DNA of 64,000 bases from Agelaius tricolor (taxonomy: Eukaryota; Chordata; Aves; Passeriformes; Icteridae): the NCBI GenBank assembly GCA_023055355.1, contig JALJCS010000009.1, positions 27,925,001 through 27,989,000 on the forward strand, given 5' to 3'. The position numbers were made by a program, and so were the translations under genes. Under the pieces are notes generated by a model, which worked only from the letters and a program-made list of their open reading frames with translations, ran no database searches and had not been told where the DNA came from. The first letter of the stretch is position 1. The number at the start of each line of letters is the position of its first letter. Positions 40,295-53,739 of the stretch are shown in pieces.

Positions 40295-43200
40295 CCACTT
40301 CACAAGGCCAGGATTTGCCCATCTTATTGGCTCTGCCTTTTGGTGTACAGCCTGCTCTCAGAAGCAGCTCTCAATGTTTTGAATCACACCCTGTTAGTAA
40401 AAATAGTGACCTAGCTTATTAAGACATTTCAAATGTTCCAAGTTCTGCCTTTTACACTTCCCTCACCTGTAAATGAAACTCAGAATTAACATTATCATCG
40501 TTTTGCAGCCCCAAGAGGACTGGAGCTGTGCTCTGTTCAATGCTCTGCAAACACATGCTGAGAAGCAGCCCCACACCAATGAATCTGTAGTTAGAGAGAT
40601 GGGGATAAGGTCCAGAAAGTTAACTTAGAAAGCAAAAGGTTTTGTCCACAGTCAACTTGCAGAGCAGGAATAGAACCTAGGCCTTCCAGCTCTCTTTTCC
40701 TGGCTATTTAAAGCCATTTCTGTGCCTATCAGGTACTAATGGTAGCACATCATCACAGCCAGATTTATCTTAAAAAGGGAAACTGCCTGTTCCAAAGATA
40801 CAGCTGAAGGGGAGCTCTTCAAGTTATCTGGTCCATATGTTTTCTCTGACACAAGATCAAGTCTACCAGGATAATACCCAACATGTTAGTATGATAGTTC
40901 TAAAATACCTCCAATATCAAACACTATAACTTCCCAACATTACTGGATCTCATAATGGATTTTTTTTCCTGAAAGTCTATACTAAATATCCCATGTTAGA
41001 GAATAAACAAAACCCTGCACCTGTGATCAAATTAATGCTACAACAAGTAAAGAATACCATTTGCACTGACATTTCTAGGTTGCAACCTTTTCTGGCACTT
41101 TTTTTTCCTAGGCTTCAGGAAAACGTAGTAGAATTTGCATTTTCAGCTGCATTTTCACTAGCTACCATTTGCATTTTCAGCTGAAGCCTGGGAATTGTTT
41201 GTCAAGGACTGTCCTTGAATGCTTTACTCCCAGAGTGAATTCAGTTGGTTTTCATTTGAAAGACTAATTAATTTTTACCAATCAAAAAAAATATGAGTTG
41301 ATGGTTCCCTCTGCTTTGTCAGCAGTGGGAATGTGATTAGATGGTCTGGGTCCAGAAAGTGTCTGCCCTTGATGACATCTGCCAAGTTGACAAGCTCTGG
41401 CAGCTCATAATTAAAAGCACCTTTCAGAGGGGGACTGAAAATGGTATCCAGGCTTTGCTTACTCTTAGGATACAGCAGGAAAGCCTGTCGGGTAAAACTT
41501 GCTAAACCAACACTACTGAATGGTTAAGATGCTTTTGCATCCATTAGGAAGCCTCCAAGCCTTTCACTTTGTGTAGATCATTACATTTTTGTAAGAGGCA
41601 GCTGTAAGGGGAGGAGGGAGGTGCCTATCCATTTGGAGGCAGCAGCACCCTAACCATCTCCTAGTCACATCATCCAGGATCCCTCCCGGGAACCACACGC
41701 TGCTACAGCAGCAGGGAAAGCCCAGAACAAAGTCCAGGCTTGGGACCCTCCCTGTACATCACATGAAAAGCTGTAGCCCCAAAGTAAGACACACTGGGGA
41801 AAAACTGGTTTTCTCAACCCACCTGTGGAGCCTTCCTGTTCTGAGGAGGCTGTAATCTGATTTTAAGACTCCTCCCATGGGACACCTGCTAAAACCCCAG
41901 GGCCCTGGGGTCTGCCCGCTCTCTGGGCTTTGCTTGGGCTCCCGGGCCTCCACCTCCTCCTCCCCCCAGCACGGGGAGCACGGGGGCTGGGGGAGAAATA
42001 AAATGGACTCTCGTGCTAAACAACAAAGAGACTTGTCTCTTCTGTTTTCCCTGCCGTCAGTGACAATCCCTGGTCAATGCTGCCACACCCATCAAAACCC
42101 TTGCAGCAGTCTTGAGTGCAATCCTCTCAAGGAGGAAGCTGTATGGGCTTTCCTCCACTGCCAAGTACACAAATGGAGCATTCTGCATCCAAGTGCTATT
42201 CCTTAAGGCACTTTTCCTCACCTACCCTGCAGAGAGCTCATTGAGCTCATGAATGCCCATATTCTAGGTGTGGTCCCACCATTTCAAGTGAAGAAATATT
42301 GCATGGTACACTCTATGCATGATCTGCCATAATTGCACTGTGTAGGAATAAAAAGGTTATCCTCTGAAAAATAAGCAACATTTTGCCATCCCTCAGCATG
42401 CAGAATAAGATTTAGACCCCCATGAGTTATTCTCTGTGCTCAAGGAAGAAACCATCATGTTTCGACGTTTATAGCAATAGCATTGGTCAAATCCTGGCCA
42501 GGTCTATTAAATGCATATAAAGCTTCCATGTAAGAGCACTTCTGTATAAAGCTCAGGAAGCTATGCAATGCTGGTTCTTCAAATAAGAGTGATTTCACCT
42601 TATTGTTTATTCACTTTTAAAATTATACTTAGTAGGCAACGTGTCAGATAAAGGCATAAATTCTTATTGAAAAGAATTGCCTCTTCAAAGTCATAGCAAA
42701 AAAAAACCAAACCCAGACCAAGAGTTACAAGTGTCATAAACAGCAATCTCAAGAACATTTAGTAAAGCTGATGAACTGAATTAGTAAAGGTAAATGATAC
42801 AGCAAGCTCATGCTTCATTATAGCAGTGCCTGTGTAATGTTCTCACACTTCCAATGAGCTGAAGGACAGTGGTCTTCAAGTATTAGCAAAATTATTATAT
42901 GTTTCATCCCCAGTAACTCAGGAAGAGAGAAGCTCCTGTGTGATGTGGCACTGCCTTCCCCACTTTGCCAAGGGCTGCAGAACTTGGCAAAAACCCAGGG
43001 TAAATAGGAATGCAGCCTCAGGCTATGCTCCTCTAAACTGAAAACACTTCAAGGGCTGCTTTAATACCCTCCCTACAACAAAAGGCTCTCTAGCCCTCAA
43101 CTGGCTCCCAAGTAAAAATGGAAGCATTGAAGGATTCTGTAGGAGGACAGTGTGGGGTATTTCTACAACATAATTAATTTCCCCAGTAGTATCCTTGAAA

Positions 43201-46200
43201 AATATCCTTTTCATTGGTGAGAGCTGCAAAATGGAAGCATCTTTTGAAAGCTTATTTTTACTTTTTTTGCCCTCTCCTAAAATAAAGGAGTTTAGATCTA
43301 CTGTCTTCAAATGGCATATCATAGGGGGGGAAAAAAGAAAGAAAAGGGAAAAAAAAAACAGAAAATTGAATTCTGTGGGGGAAGAAAATTCTTTCTCTCT
43401 ACTGATGCTCCCAGGGATCCCAAGGCAGTGGTTGTCAGTCTGGGAAATATAAGTGCTACTTAAAATAAAGAAGGTATTATGGAGAACCTAATGCTAGCAA
43501 AAGGTGCCAAATACTCTTGGCAGCAAAAACTTCAGACAAATGAGTGACAGGGTGTTGTTACACAATGTACACAGGTGACCAGTTAAAAAGGTTAGAAGAA
43601 AGGGCTGCTGTTAAAATACAGTGCTCACCCAAACTCTTTGCACTGACAGGTCATTCAAATCAGTTTGTGCTGTACTAGAGATGCACAGGATGGGTCTTAA
43701 GTGAACTTACTTGCAAAGCCAAAGGAGGCACTGACACAAGTGCAATAATAATGAAGACATGGGGGTAAAAAAAGAAAATAAAAATAAAAATAAAATAAAA
43801 GGGAGGGTGGGGAAGAATCAAGAGACCCCCCCCCCCCGACTTGAAGCCTGTGCCCAGCAAACCACCAGTCACACTGGTGCTAGTTAAGCGTCAGAGGTGA
43901 CACACAGCTGCTGAGCAGAGGAAATTCTGCAGTGCTCATGGGTGAAAATGTATGAGGAGCCAGCACAGGAAGAAAGCTAAAGATAAATTTGCTCACTATT
44001 AAAGACAACTGCATTCACCACTGACAGTTCTTATCTAGGCAAAGCAGACTTGGCCCAAACTTCAGAGACAGATTTGCAGAGAAATCTCACCACACCTTAG
44101 GGAACAATGCAAAAGATAGGAGATGGCATTCAATTCTGAATCAGTGCCCAGGAGTGGCATAGATATTTGGGGCACACAGAGGAGAAATAAATAGACTTGA
44201 CTAGGAACACAGTATAAAAACAGAGAGATAATAAGCCAGAACTCTGCTAGACTGAACTGCAACTGTTTTGTGAAGCAGACAGGAGATTTCTATCCTGTGG
44301 AAAGTACAGGCAGCTCAGGTTTACTTCCCCCCCCAAAATAGAACTAAATTTGAGTGCAATAACAGATTACCTAAAGCACTAGATTATTCTTTCTTAAATA
44401 CTTCAGAAACTTTAGTATCACAGGACCTTAACTACAAACAGCTTCTTCTGTGTCTCTTATACAGGAGATTTACTGACAGACAGCTCCATGCATCCCTAAA
44501 CAAAGGAAATTCAAGCAGGCATATTTAAAGAAGCACAAAGGATAAAAAACAATCTCATGAAAAACAAGGAGCCGAGGAATGCTACAGGACTTTGATTTTC
44601 TCTGCTTTCATCCAGTAATGCTGAACACATCTTCTCACTCATCATCCTGGTACTAGAAGACATTGTGCAAATAGGGCATAACTTCACAGCACTGTGAGGA
44701 GTCCTGGTGCTATTCCAAGGTGATGCAGTCGCCATATCCACTAGGATTTGCCATGCCAGACACTGCACGGCACCTACTCGAGGAGATCTAGCACCTATCC
44801 CAAAAATTCAGTAATTGTAGCTTTTAAAATTTAAGAAAGTAGCATTTCTACTGCTTCCCCAGCAAACCTATCAAAGTGATACGTCTTACTAACAAGAAAT
44901 ATTATGCAGTAAAATGAAGGCAAACAAATCTATAAATCTCATTAGTGGGATGACTGTGGTCTCTTCAACAGCCTACAATATTGTTTTCAAAAGACAGTCA
45001 TACAAATGCCAAAACTGATTTAGCAGTAAAGGGCTTCTGACTGGGAGTTCCCATACAGAGGTGCCAAGCACCAACCAAGATGAGAAGCATGCTTTTCTCT
45101 CCCTTGTTGCTATAGGGCATCATGAGGTATGATAAACCTGGCTTTTAAGTTTCCCCAGAGTCTCATATCCCAAAGACATTAGATTCCTATTTTCTGTAAA
45201 CACTAACTTGGATCAGAGGGTTTTAAAGAGCACATTATTAGAACAGGCAGTTTCAAAATCCAAATGAAAATATAAGCTCAGTTGTTTAGAAACTGGGATT
45301 TAGTTCATGCTGTTCCCAACACTTAAATATTTCTTTCCTGTAAACTAACAAAGCCACACGCCTTTTAAGATAAGCAAAATTAAAACCCACTTGTACAGCA
45401 CTTCCAGGGAGATAACTGAGCCTAGAGCTTTGTGAAGTCAAGGGCAACTACTGATTTCCCACAGAGCTGCGATGTCACCCTTTTTTTTTTTTGCAGCGCT
45501 TACTGGTTCAGCGCTTACTGATACCAGCTCAGCACACAGCAATGATGGATGGTGCTCCTGCCCCAGCACCTCCAGGCTGCCAGCTGGGTCAGAGATCACA
45601 TATACATGTGTGGAACTCTACCATTCTTCTGCCTTCACTGAACACACCTCCTTCACACCTAAGTTACTCCACAAAGATACTTCAACCACCAGCAAAGCTT
45701 GTTTTGATTTCCAAATCTATTCATATTTGTTTCTGCAATCCAGGAAACCAAAACACTGCTGGGAGTCCATGGCAGGGGCAGATTTTGACACACAGGCTGG
45801 ATCCTTTGCTTGCATGCAAAGTTAGATGCCTGACGTCATCCATAGCATGGGACAGAGAAGAGAGATGAGACATCTTAGTCAGCTTCAGCAGTGCTTTTCT
45901 CTCTTTGATTCTGGTACTGCCCTGGATGACTTTGAAAGGGAGATGGGTGCTACCTTCCCATAAGGCACCCATAGTACAGGATGTCCAATAAATAGATTTG
46001 GAAGAGTGTTCTCCCAGTACAAAAAGCCTTTAGAAAGAAAATATCAAGGAGGAGAAAGACTTCAAATATGCAATTTTACATATTTTGAGAAGCAGCAAGG
46101 GTAGTAGTATATGATTTGTGCATCAACTCCAAACATCCCATGGCTGCCCTGATTATTAAAGGTTTTATCCAGTCATAATTATTATTAATTATGTTTTCCA

Positions 46201-48249
46201 AGAGCAAAAAGGTATCTGGAAATACATTGTTACCCAGTAAAGAAGTAAGGCTTCTATCACTTATTAATTCATTTCACCGCCCTAAGAGGTCCTTGGGGAC
46301 CTTCAGGGGGTACAGTGGCCTTAGCCAGCTTCTGTTCAGAATGTGCCTCTGCAAACAAGCTACCCAAGAAACCCGCATACAACTAATTATAAATGCTGTT
46401 ATCTACACTCAGCATAGCAGATGTCATTGCATGAAATTTCAGGAAACTTATTGAAGTCTAACTGATTAGAAAATGCATTAGCGAGTCAATATATCATTAT
46501 CAGTAGTGAATATAACAGCATTAAAAATACTTTTCCAAAAAGACAGAGAACGTACAAAATATATATGAGCTTAATGCAATTGATGATTTGATGATTTCAT
46601 ATAAGGATTTTGCTAGAACTGCAGAGCTTTGGGTGCTAACTTAAAATACATGAATATTACACCTTATAATAAAACTAGCACAGCTAGGCAGGCCTGCAGT
46701 AATCAGTGCTGAAACTGCAGATCTAACTGTATTTTTATTACATGTAATGCTACCCAGGTAGCAAATCCTCCCCATCTTGAGGGGCGAGATGAATCAATCA
46801 AAAATCTCATATTTGGCTTTCCATTTTTTTTATTTCTAAAACGGTCTGCTTCTGGAAAGGACATCTTTCAACAAATTCACCAGTGCATATTATACTTAGT
46901 TCTCAAGAAAGGATGTGAAGTGAAGCAGAGTTAGTGTCCTAAACCCAATATTCTAATCTGAACAAGGTTGCAGTATTAGTCATTGATCATAGAACAGATC
47001 TCCCCTTGGACATCCAAGACCTGGCCATAGTTAGGAACAGCTGCACACCAAGAAAGAACTGTGGATCTCACAAGAACAAGAGGAGTCTGCACTGGTGATC
47101 TTTCAAACTGGTTTCTCTTGAAGAGCAGCCACAGCACACTCATTAAGTGCTTACACATCCCACCTACTAACAAGAGACAGACTCAAGACAATACATATTC
47201 ATATCATATGGGCACCTATTAGCAGATGACAACCACAAGAAGCAAAAAACCATCACAGACAGCTTTCTCATGCCCCACACACTTGGTGGCTTTACATGGC
47301 TTTAACTTCAGCCAGCAACAAATTGGAGAGCCTGTCAGCAATGCAGCAGCTTGGTTCAGCTGCACACCCTCATAAATCTTCAATGAGGACTTGAAGGCAA
47401 GAGGCTGCATTGTGAAAGGAAGAGTTGATGGCCTCACTTGATTCACCCACAGAAAGCCATTTGCCTTGCAGGGATTGCATGAGACAGCAGCTGGCAGCAT
47501 CAATACTTTTTGTCCCCTATATGAAGCAAACACTTAGTTCTTTTGCTATTTTTCCCTGTTTTCCCCAAAGGCTCTTCCTTCTCCACATGCTGCAGAGCAG
47601 CTTTGTTTTCCCCACAGCTAGATGAACTCACTTGAACAGGGAAACTAAATTCCACCACCACTCTGTGCTAATTGCTCCCCCAGCTCTACGGAAGAATGTG
47701 TACCTTCTTCATAAACAAGTTGAAGCTACTTTTAATCCAGTTACACTTGGATTCTTCAGCATCCTATGGCAATCACAAAGAACTCAACATCACCACCAGA
47801 GCAGGTAAATAACTACTCAGATATTCATAAGAGTGCCCCACCTGAGGCAAGGCCTGCATTTCAGTGCAGTCATTGCAGGAAAACCTCAAGGCAGGTATCC
47901 CCTGAGTAACATGGAAGGCATTGCTCCTTTAACTGCCCTTGTCCTGGGTAAGGCTCTTAACCTGCTCTATTTCATTACATGCAGACTGAAATTTGTGCCC
48001 AAAAATTAGTAGGTGATAGAAATGGGAAGCTAATTCATGGAAATGCATGTGCTGAATGCAGCTCACTTTTCTCTTTTTAGCACATTCTGTATGCGGCACA
48101 GGGACAGTCTCATTACTGAGAGAAACAAGATGAACTGATTAAATATTTCTTAGCTGTAGTTACAGTAAACGTGTTGTTAGTTGGGAAATAGAAATTGAGG
48201 GCAACCAATGACACACTGGGGTATTTTTTGCTGACAGGCAGTTTTCTAT
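40295..48249. other. Mostly unique sequence with low-complexity tracts
   Basis: No gene was recognised apart from the LTR-like block listed separately. Low-complexity items are a purine-rich stretch at 43324-43370, an A-rich (AAAAT-type) tract at about 43767-43800, a C-run at about 43826-43838, and a T-run at about 45480-45492. A 13-14 bp duplication (CAGCGCTTACTG) follows the T-run at about 45495-45522. Two overlapping plus-strand frames of 117 and 125 codons at 45472-45868 follow the same T-run but show no domain. Confidence 0.5.
41772..42065 (+). mobile_element. Possible LTR-like GC-rich block
   Basis: This GC-rich island in AT-rich surroundings starts TGTAGCCCCAAAG. It carries GATTTTAAGACTCC (weak TATA-like), the palindromic CCAGGGCCCTGG, and then GAAATAAAATGGACTCTCG (poly(A)-like, about 41995-42013). 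An AACAACAAAGAGACTTGTCTC segment follows, and the block ends near GTCAGTGACA. The order of TATA-like, GC-rich part, AATAAA and U5-like tail suggests an LTR. No target-site duplication or matching inverted ends were found, so a host 3' end or promoter cannot be excluded. Confidence 0.3.
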
Positions 48250-48509
48250 TTTTACCACCTTTGGGGGCTGCAGTTCAGTCAGTGGAGTAGCTCATCTACA
48301 TCGCTCAGACACATCTCTGTGACGCCATCCTGGGTTAACACCACAAAGGACTACTCTGATCACGTACGGCTGCAGGCTACGTGGGTCTCTGAGCAAAGAA
48401 AGGCAGAGGAAGATTTCTGCCTGTCAGCAAGAGAAAAAAAGCCCCAAGAGCTGGATTAAGCATCTGGAAAATTACTGCAGCCTCACAGCTTTCGCTGCCT
48501 GCTACCCGG
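48250..48509 (+). promoter_or_regulatory. Candidate first exon / promoter
   Basis: This moderately GC-rich block stands out from its surroundings. It contains a CRE-like TGTGACGCCATC near 48320 and an E-box-like GATCACGTACGG near 48359. It ends at a strong donor-like CCCGG/GTGAGTCA (exon end 48509, GT at 48510-48511). An RFX X-box and an AP-1-like TGAGTCA lie just downstream. No open frame of note runs through it, so it would be a 5' untranslated exon. A conserved enhancer is an equally good reading. Confidence 0.35.
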
Positions 48510-48523
48510 GTGAGTCATCACTG

Positions 48524-48537
48524 GTTGCCACAGCAAC
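48524..48537 (+). promoter_or_regulatory. RFX X-box palindrome
   Basis: GTTGCCACAGCAAC matches the X-box pattern of RFX transcription factors: two half-sites, GTTGCC and AGCAAC, separated by 2 nt. X-boxes occur in promoters of ciliary and MHC class II genes. Here it sits 14 bp after a donor-like GTGAGT. Confidence 0.55.
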
Positions 48538-49589
48538 CGCTGCTTTCCTCCTCCAGCCGCTGATCAATTTTCTCTGTATGCAGGTCACCTGAAAGCAGGA
48601 GCTGCACAGATAATGCAACAAAGACACAGAAATTCCGATCCAAGAGTATTTATTAACATTTTGAATGTGCTAGTCCTGGGATTTACAGAAGGACAAATAA
48701 GAGTTGGAACAGAAGGGCAGAGACAGCAAACACTTGGTTTGAGTCAACTTTCATACCACTGCCAGACAGGAGTGGTTAACAAATTACCCTGCTACCATTT
48801 TCCACTAACCAATACTTATAAATAAAACAATACCCTCTCCCAGACGTTAACATACAATGTCCATCCCTGTCAGATGCTCCATAATTTAAACTCATGCTCT
48901 GAAGCAGGGGCTGGCACAGCCCAATGCACAGAGGCAAGAGCTGGGCAAAATGTTTCTCCACCCAACCCCTCCCTTCCAGCCTTGACAAAATGATCCCAGG
49001 CAAGGGAGCTCATCTTGGAAATACCCTATTCACCACTTCTTATGTGCAAAAACAGGGTTGCAGAGGGATTGGAAATGTATAGCTAAGCAATACTCAAGTC
49101 CCCCAGGACCTATCAGTTAACCCTTCTCTACCAAAATTCTGGGTTAAATGGGGTGGATGTTAGGTTACCTCTGCTGAAACAAGGAAATCTGAGTATTTGT
49201 CAACTCTGTGGGTATCATAGAGCTCACTTAATTCTTCCCATGAAGTATTGGTTTTTGAACCTTCTTTTTTAATTAACTTATTCCCTGAGGCACTTTAAAA
49301 TGGCTACTGCTAAGAATCTGATGCTGTCATGTCAGTGTAATGAATGGCCCTGCCATGCACTTGTCCAAGATAATCTACAGGAATGTGAAAACTACTGATA
49401 AGGCAAACCTCCCTGTGAGACAAAAAAGGGAAAGTCAGCCAGGGCAGCATTTCCACTGCAAGCAGAGACAAGACTCATGTTTTTCATGCTGATTTTAATA
49501 TTGATCCTTGACTGGTGTGCTCATATAGTGGACACACTTGAAGCTTAGAACATCCAAACCTTACAACCACCTATCCAGCTCTCATTTCT

Positions 49590-49612
49590 ATTATATATAT
49601 ATATATATATAT
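49590..49612. repeat. (TA)n microsatellite
   Basis: An uninterrupted run of alternating T and A of about 22 bases. Confidence 0.9.
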
Positions 49613-50187
49613 TAGCTTAAGGTGCTACTCTTCAGAGTCATTTAAAAACTGAATGAAGAACACAGATTTTTCTCTCTCTAGAAACTCTTTTGACTCAGTT
49701 CCCATGATGGGAAGAAGAGAAGTCACATAGGCACATCAAGGCCTGAATGAGTTACAAATCACTTATCTGCCAGGTTTGCTTCCAAGCATATAATCTGAAG
49801 AGAAGATTTGCATCTAGGTGCAAGTAAGTTCTCTAAAAGAGGAGCTTCTGCACTGGCAGGACAGGCTAACTTAATGCACAGCAGCAATCTAATGGTAACT
49901 TGAAACTAATACATTAGTCTTTCTTTCCCCCTCCCCCTGTTTTTCTTCCCTTTTATTAAGTTTTTGAAGCAATCCAGTAGGCAGACATGCATTTTCAGCA
50001 GGAGGCACTTTGCCCTAGTTTACCTCCCAGATTGGCTTTAAAATTCAAGCATCAGCTTAGGTACAGTATTTAGGTATTTGTTTATGAAAGCGTAGATGGG
50101 GTAAGCTGTTCTTTTCTCCTGAGTTTTTTTCTGGAGAGGAACAATCAGATATTTTTTTAAAAACAATCAGATGTTCTTTTTGTGTAG

Positions 50188-50214
50188 ATATCATATCACT
50201 ATGTGATATGATAT
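50188..50214. repeat. Perfect 12-bp inverted repeat with 3-nt loop
   Basis: ATATCATATCAC at 50188-50199 and GTGATATGATAT at 50203-50214 are exact reverse complements around TAT. This is an AT-rich cruciform-type palindrome. Confidence 0.85.
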
Positions 50215-53200
50215 ATGAACATGATCATGACCCATTCATTTAAAATGGCTTTTGAAGCTATGGCTTCTCTACACAAAACCAATCTTTGCTAACATCCTTC
50301 AAAAAAGTTTATTGTTTTGACCATGCAGACTGTGACTTTTTGCTGGTGACATTTTAACTGTTGCAACTCTCACAAATTTCTGTTTCTTTCCTTCTCCAGC
50401 ATCATGCAGTAATCAAATTATGAAAACAAGTCACACAGAGCAGCAAGACAACAGCAACAAGAAAGATTAAAATTTCTGTAATGCCACCAGGGAAATACTT
50501 TCAGCAAAACATTCCAGCCCATCTTATATTTAGGCTCAGTGACAGTTTCAAAACAAAAACCAACCGATCTGTTCTGCAGTCTCCCACTAGCAAAGCATAA
50601 GGAATATACAATTGGAAGTCAAGGAAAACAGCTACTTTTATAAGGAGCCACAATCCAAGCCTGCCCTACAGACTGAGCAGAGAAGCAGCAAGGGTGAAAA
50701 ATGTGCCCAAAGGCTCCTGTCAGATGGCACTTGCAGGTCTGGGAGGATGAGCTGGTGAAAAGATGTCTGCAATGTTGGAGAGGCTGAGTATCTTTGAGCT
50801 AGAACAGTTGCTGTAGAGTGGGAATGGCAATAGACCCTTCAGCCACTCAGTAAGGAGGTCATAGCAAAAAGAAAGCAGAAGTGACTGTGAAAGCTTTACA
50901 AAAAATGAAACATAATTTGGTCTTTCATGTCCAGCACTTTGGCATAAACAGCTGAAGAGACAATAGCATCTTTGGATCTCATATGAAAGGACTGGACTAT
51001 TTTGCTGACCATGCAAAGCATAAGCCTAGTGTGACCTTTCAGATCAAACTCCAAAGTATGACATCCATCAAGCTTCCCTACAAAGGAGAATTTTCCAGCA
51101 GGACTACACTGGTATGGTTTTAATATTACTGTGCACAAAAACTTCATCTTCAGTACAGACACCTTTTTCTGGTGCCATTTACATTGCTTTGGACACCATA
51201 CAGGTAATCACAGGAAGACCATCACAAATTCTAACCCACTAACTGGAGTGCTGCTGTCCTGTTCTTTCCCAGGGTTGGGGGCAGGGAGAAGAGAGAGGAG
51301 GGAGGAATATGGGACTTTCCACTCATACTAGAAATAATTCCAGCTGTCAGCAGTAGTTTCTTATTCGTGATATCAGAGAAGGACAAAGTGGGTGCTGGCT
51401 CCCTTCCTGAATTCATCAGGCATTTTGCAATTCACCCAAATTTCATTTCATGGTTTAAATTCCCTTAACATGCTAACAGATAATTCCAGGCCTGAGGGCA
51501 GAACTGAAGGAAGACTGCAAAGCTGAAGTCTTAAAGACTGAGCCTTACAGAGGTACATGGTTTCAGCAGTGAGAAGCTTTCCTTATCTTCATTACCTTCT
51601 GATTTCTAGAATGAAGCTGCATCCTTTTGTCTCAGATGAGAAAAGTGGGGAGAAATACTTTAGCTCCCTGTAGCATAGGTGGAAAAATATTATTAGTTCT
51701 TTCCACTCAGTCCTTAACAGCATGAGGAGATCCCTCAGCTGATGCTCTACCCTTGAAGCAGCCAAAAGCAAATTAGCACAGCAGGTTTTCTGACCTGGTC
51801 AAAGTTCAGAAGGTTTTGCAGAACAGGCAGGCTGCATCATACACTTGCAGGAAAGGTAATTCCCATCAGTTCCAATCATTCCAGAAGGACATTTGGCTTA
51901 AATATGGAGTTAATAAATTTAAGAACCATGTTGTAAGGCTACATGCTGACCCAGATGCACCTCCAAAATATATGTATTCTTCAATAATGGTGACAGAGGA
52001 GCTTACAGGCTTACACTGCCCATGTTGGCAAAGAAGCACCACTATCAGTTCTCAGACACCAAATGACTATGAGGCTGTTGAGTTATTGCAGTTATTTCAT
52101 ACCAAAGGCAGACAAGCACTTCCTGAATCATCTAAACCAAACAGGAACACTGCTTTACTAGGGAGAATAAGATATTAGCTTGATATATGTATTATAAGGA
52201 GATACAGGGGGGGATGTAAAATTCTTCAAGCAAAAGCTGCGGGTGCCAAAAGTTCAAAGAAGATCAACAGTTTATAAAAATAAAATAAGATCCAATGTCA
52301 TATAGCAATTGCCGTATCTGAAACCTCTGAAAGCCCTGTACCAAATCATCAGGCAAAACATGGCAATTTAAGGTGCATTAATGTGATCCTGCATGCATAG
52401 TATAGGAGTAAATATCTTAGACACCATCAAGAAGTCCAGAAGAAATCATCATATTTCATATTAACTAAGCGTATTTTGTGTGAGAAAAGATGAAGTAGCA
52501 GTGAAAAGATAGGCTATTAAAAACTTCATTATAAATCCAGGCTTATAACCCATGAAATCCAAAGCTACTGCAGAAAAAAGGTACTTCATATAAACTGAAG
52601 CATATACAATTTAATTAATCCTAAAAATAGGAGATATTTTAGAAAAACATAGACCTCTCAAGCTCCAGAGCTGCTATATGATTAGAAGTAACAAACATAT
52701 TTTCATATAAAAAGGGGGAAAAGAAGACCAAACAAACAAGAACACATCCAGAAAAAAAAGACAAAATAAACCTTTCTTCATTCCAGGAAGATTGTTTAGG
52801 AACAGAGTTAGTCCATACACACTAGAAAATAAAACTGAATATAAATACAATTAAACAAATCTCACTCAATTTGATTTGATAATGGAGACCAAAACACAAA
52901 CAAACATACAGGCCATTGAATAATGTATGCTGTTCTTCCACTCCAGAGAGAATATTAATACATGTAAGATTAAAAATGTTATTTGTAGCTGGCTTCTAAA
53001 AATAGAACAAGTTGTTTTCAAGAAGCATAACTAGGAGAAGAAATTAAGATGTTTAGATTCCTAAGTAATGCTTCAATTTTCACTCTCAGTGGACTTGTGC
53101 TAAAACCATCCCAAAGATTTTGACAACTTGGCCTCAGCACGAACAGTGCTTCTGTCAATTCTCAACAGTATTTGGTTAGTGGTCATTGGCAAGGATGGGA

Positions 53201-53739
53201 GGATTTTGAACACATCCACGTGTGCCAGTTTCTCATCTCAGCCCTTGGACTTTTTGCTTAGACTGTCAATATGAAGACAAAAGAAAGCCTGGGGACTTAT
53301 CCACTTGTATACCCACATTTTCTGTCTGGATGACTAAAGAGCCCAAACCCACGAAAAGCTGTGTTATCCCGCCACCAATCCACAGAGCCATATAGGCAAG
53401 GACTGAATGTTTTCACTTAACACACTTCAAGTGGTTAATCCCATTTTGCAGCTCTCTGTCACCACCACCATTCCCAGTCCAGGTTAATAATTTTAAGTGT
53501 TAGCACCTACCAATGAAAATTCAGCACAAGAACAGTGCTGATGTGTCACCACAGCAACAGTTATTTATGAACTTGCCCCCTCTTGGCTGCCAAGGGCCAT
53601 TTGGAGAGCCTCTGTTCCCCTTCAGTGTGGGGACACTTACAGGTGCCTCAGAAACTCCTAAGTTAAATTGACATCAGCAGAATGAAAAAACCCAATCAGA
53701 CCCTATTGTATTGCACTAAATAGTTTATTTAGTTGTTTT

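Larger units (their letters stand above)
48540..53739. other. Unique sequence, no gene recognised
   Basis: Non-coding. A (TA)n microsatellite lies at about 49590-49612. An ACAATCAGAT duplication lies near 50141-50173. A perfect hairpin lies at 50188-50214. Open frames at 50896-51162 (minus, 88 codons) and 51816-52178 (plus, 120 codons) show no recognisable domain. 52,300-53,000 is strongly AT-rich. Confidence 0.55.

Noticed and set aside
45472..45868. Overlapping 117- and 125-codon frames after a T-run and CAG (acceptor-like)
   Set aside because: Two frames are open at once, which suggests base composition rather than coding. The only feature is a short duplication.
50896..51162. 88-codon minus frame with a fairly protein-like sequence
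   Set aside because: No family recognised and no convincing splice sites; a decayed retrocopy is possible but unsupported.
51816..52178. 120-codon plus frame
   Set aside because: No domain, no splice context, ordinary AT-rich surroundings.
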